This document shows positions 20,839 to 21,286 of a stretch of 21,286 nt of DNA, piece by piece. Under the pieces are notes generated by a model that was not told where the DNA came from, made no database searches, and saw only the letters and a program-made list of their open reading frames with translations. This stretch comes from Polaromonas sp. (GTDB taxonomy: Bacteria > Pseudomonadota > Gammaproteobacteria > Burkholderiales > Burkholderiaceae_C), in contig JAQGMN010000233.1 of the NCBI GenBank assembly GCA_028292345.1, positions 1 to 21,286 on the forward strand. The letters run 5' to 3'. Position 1 is the stretch's first letter. Each line of letters begins with the position of its first letter. Made by a program: the position numbers and the translations under genes.

Positions 20839-21286
20839 GACCCCGCCAGTCCCATCTGGTGCGGCTTGCGGGCGTCCTGGATGACCACCGCGGCCTCGTT
20901 GCCGGCCGCCTCGGCCTGCTCTTGCGCCACCAGGGCCGAGAACACGCGCCGGAAGTGCGCCAGCGCGGCGTCCGAGGCGATGGCCTGCAGCTCGAACTGC
21001 GGGTCCGCGTCCAGCACCTTCTGCTGCGCCTCGATCAGGTGCTTGTCCTCCATGAAGCCGTCGATCAGGCTCTGGTGCAGCGAGCGCGAGATGTTGTGGT
21101 CGTCGCCCTCGTAGTTGTTCAGGTAGGTCCAGAAGAAGTGCGTGCTGCGGCGCGTCTCGGGCGTCATGAATTGGCAGTTGCGGTACTCGCGGGTGCCCTC
21201 GCGGTTGCCCTTCTCCGACCCGCTGCCGGCGGGCGAGAACATCGACTCCAGGAAGAAGGTGCCCGGCACGTGCATGTGGCCGATGT
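20835..21286 (-). CDS. Rieske oxygenase alpha subunit, VanA-like, C-terminal part
   Basis: About 149 C-terminal residues; the gene begins beyond the right edge. The sequence YRNCQFMTPETRRSTHFFWTYLNNYEGDDH, here given in parts (MTPETRRSTHFFW, NNYEGDDHNISRSLHQSL, FMEDKHLIEAQQKVL), matches the catalytic-domain end of vanillate O-demethylase (VanA) and related aromatic-ring oxygenases, with the IEAQQ signature and a terminal helix ALAHFRRVFSALVAQEQ. The Rieske cluster and iron ligands lie outside the window, so the substrate (vanillate, another methoxybenzoate, or a sulfonated aromatic) is open. It ends in TAG overlapping the EamA stop. The EamA protein might export or import a related compound, but that is only proximity. 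Confidence 0.87.
   Translation of the reverse strand, partial: IGHMHVPGTFFLESMFSPAGSGSEKGNREGTREYRNCQFMTPETRRSTHFFWTYLNNYEGDDHNISRSLHQSLIDGFMEDKHLIEAQQKVLDADPQFELQAIASDAALAHFRRVFSALVAQEQAEAAGNEAAVVIQDARKPHQMGLAGS

Noticed and set aside
1..21286. Mobile element, CRISPR, toxin-antitoxin or phage-defence system
   Set aside because: No transposase, integrase, Cas, toxin or defence domain, and no direct-repeat array was seen on either strand.

Overview
The window looks like a piece of chromosome from a betaproteobacterium, most likely Comamonadaceae close to Polaromonas. The basis is high-GC coding with strong third-position GC, an AceE-type homodimeric E1, a GTP-dependent PEP carboxykinase, and short dispersed repeats of a kind I associate with that family. 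The genus is inference. There are no rRNA, tRNA, phage, IS or CRISPR features. This is mostly core-like metabolism with many regulators.

Layout. (1) 1-1456: the N-terminal third of an AceE-family 2-oxoacid dehydrogenase E1 (minus, running off the left edge), divergent from an Lrp/AsnC regulator, with a perfect Lrp-consensus palindrome between them. (2) 1585-2939: a MOSC protein and a glycine-rich lipoprotein (minus, 8 bp apart), then a 55-residue membrane peptide (plus) closed by a strong terminator. (3) 3086-5939: an orphan ABC ATPase with degenerate catalytic motifs, then pckG with its terminator. (4) 6095-7944: a two-TM unknown protein divergent from a LysR regulator, then a 58-residue protein on the minus strand; related AGGGTTTT motifs lie upstream of both the LysR and the 58-residue gene. 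(5) 8130-9602: a metallophosphoesterase and a UspA protein separated by a 103-bp palindromic element. (6) 9759-16219, all minus: an ArgP-type LysR regulator, a LivJ-type periplasmic binding protein and a large Cache/HAMP/PAS/GAF histidine kinase. A +1 frameshift cuts the kinase off from its ATP-binding lobe. (7) 16329-17696: dadA, divergent from argP, with one copy of the dispersed repeat translated in frame. (8) 17716-21286: a TM-helix (mechanosensitive-like) membrane protein, an acidic disordered 100-residue protein, a flavin reductase, an EamA exporter, and the C-terminal part of a VanA-type Rieske oxygenase whose stop codon shares CTAG with the EamA stop.

The most notable observations are: a four-copy repeat with a fixed 39-bp core, one copy of which has become protein sequence in DadA; the binding-protein/sensor-kinase pair with a broken kinase; the ABC ATPase lacking the catalytic Glu and switch His; and the MdeR/MdeB-like regulator-E1 pair with a textbook operator.
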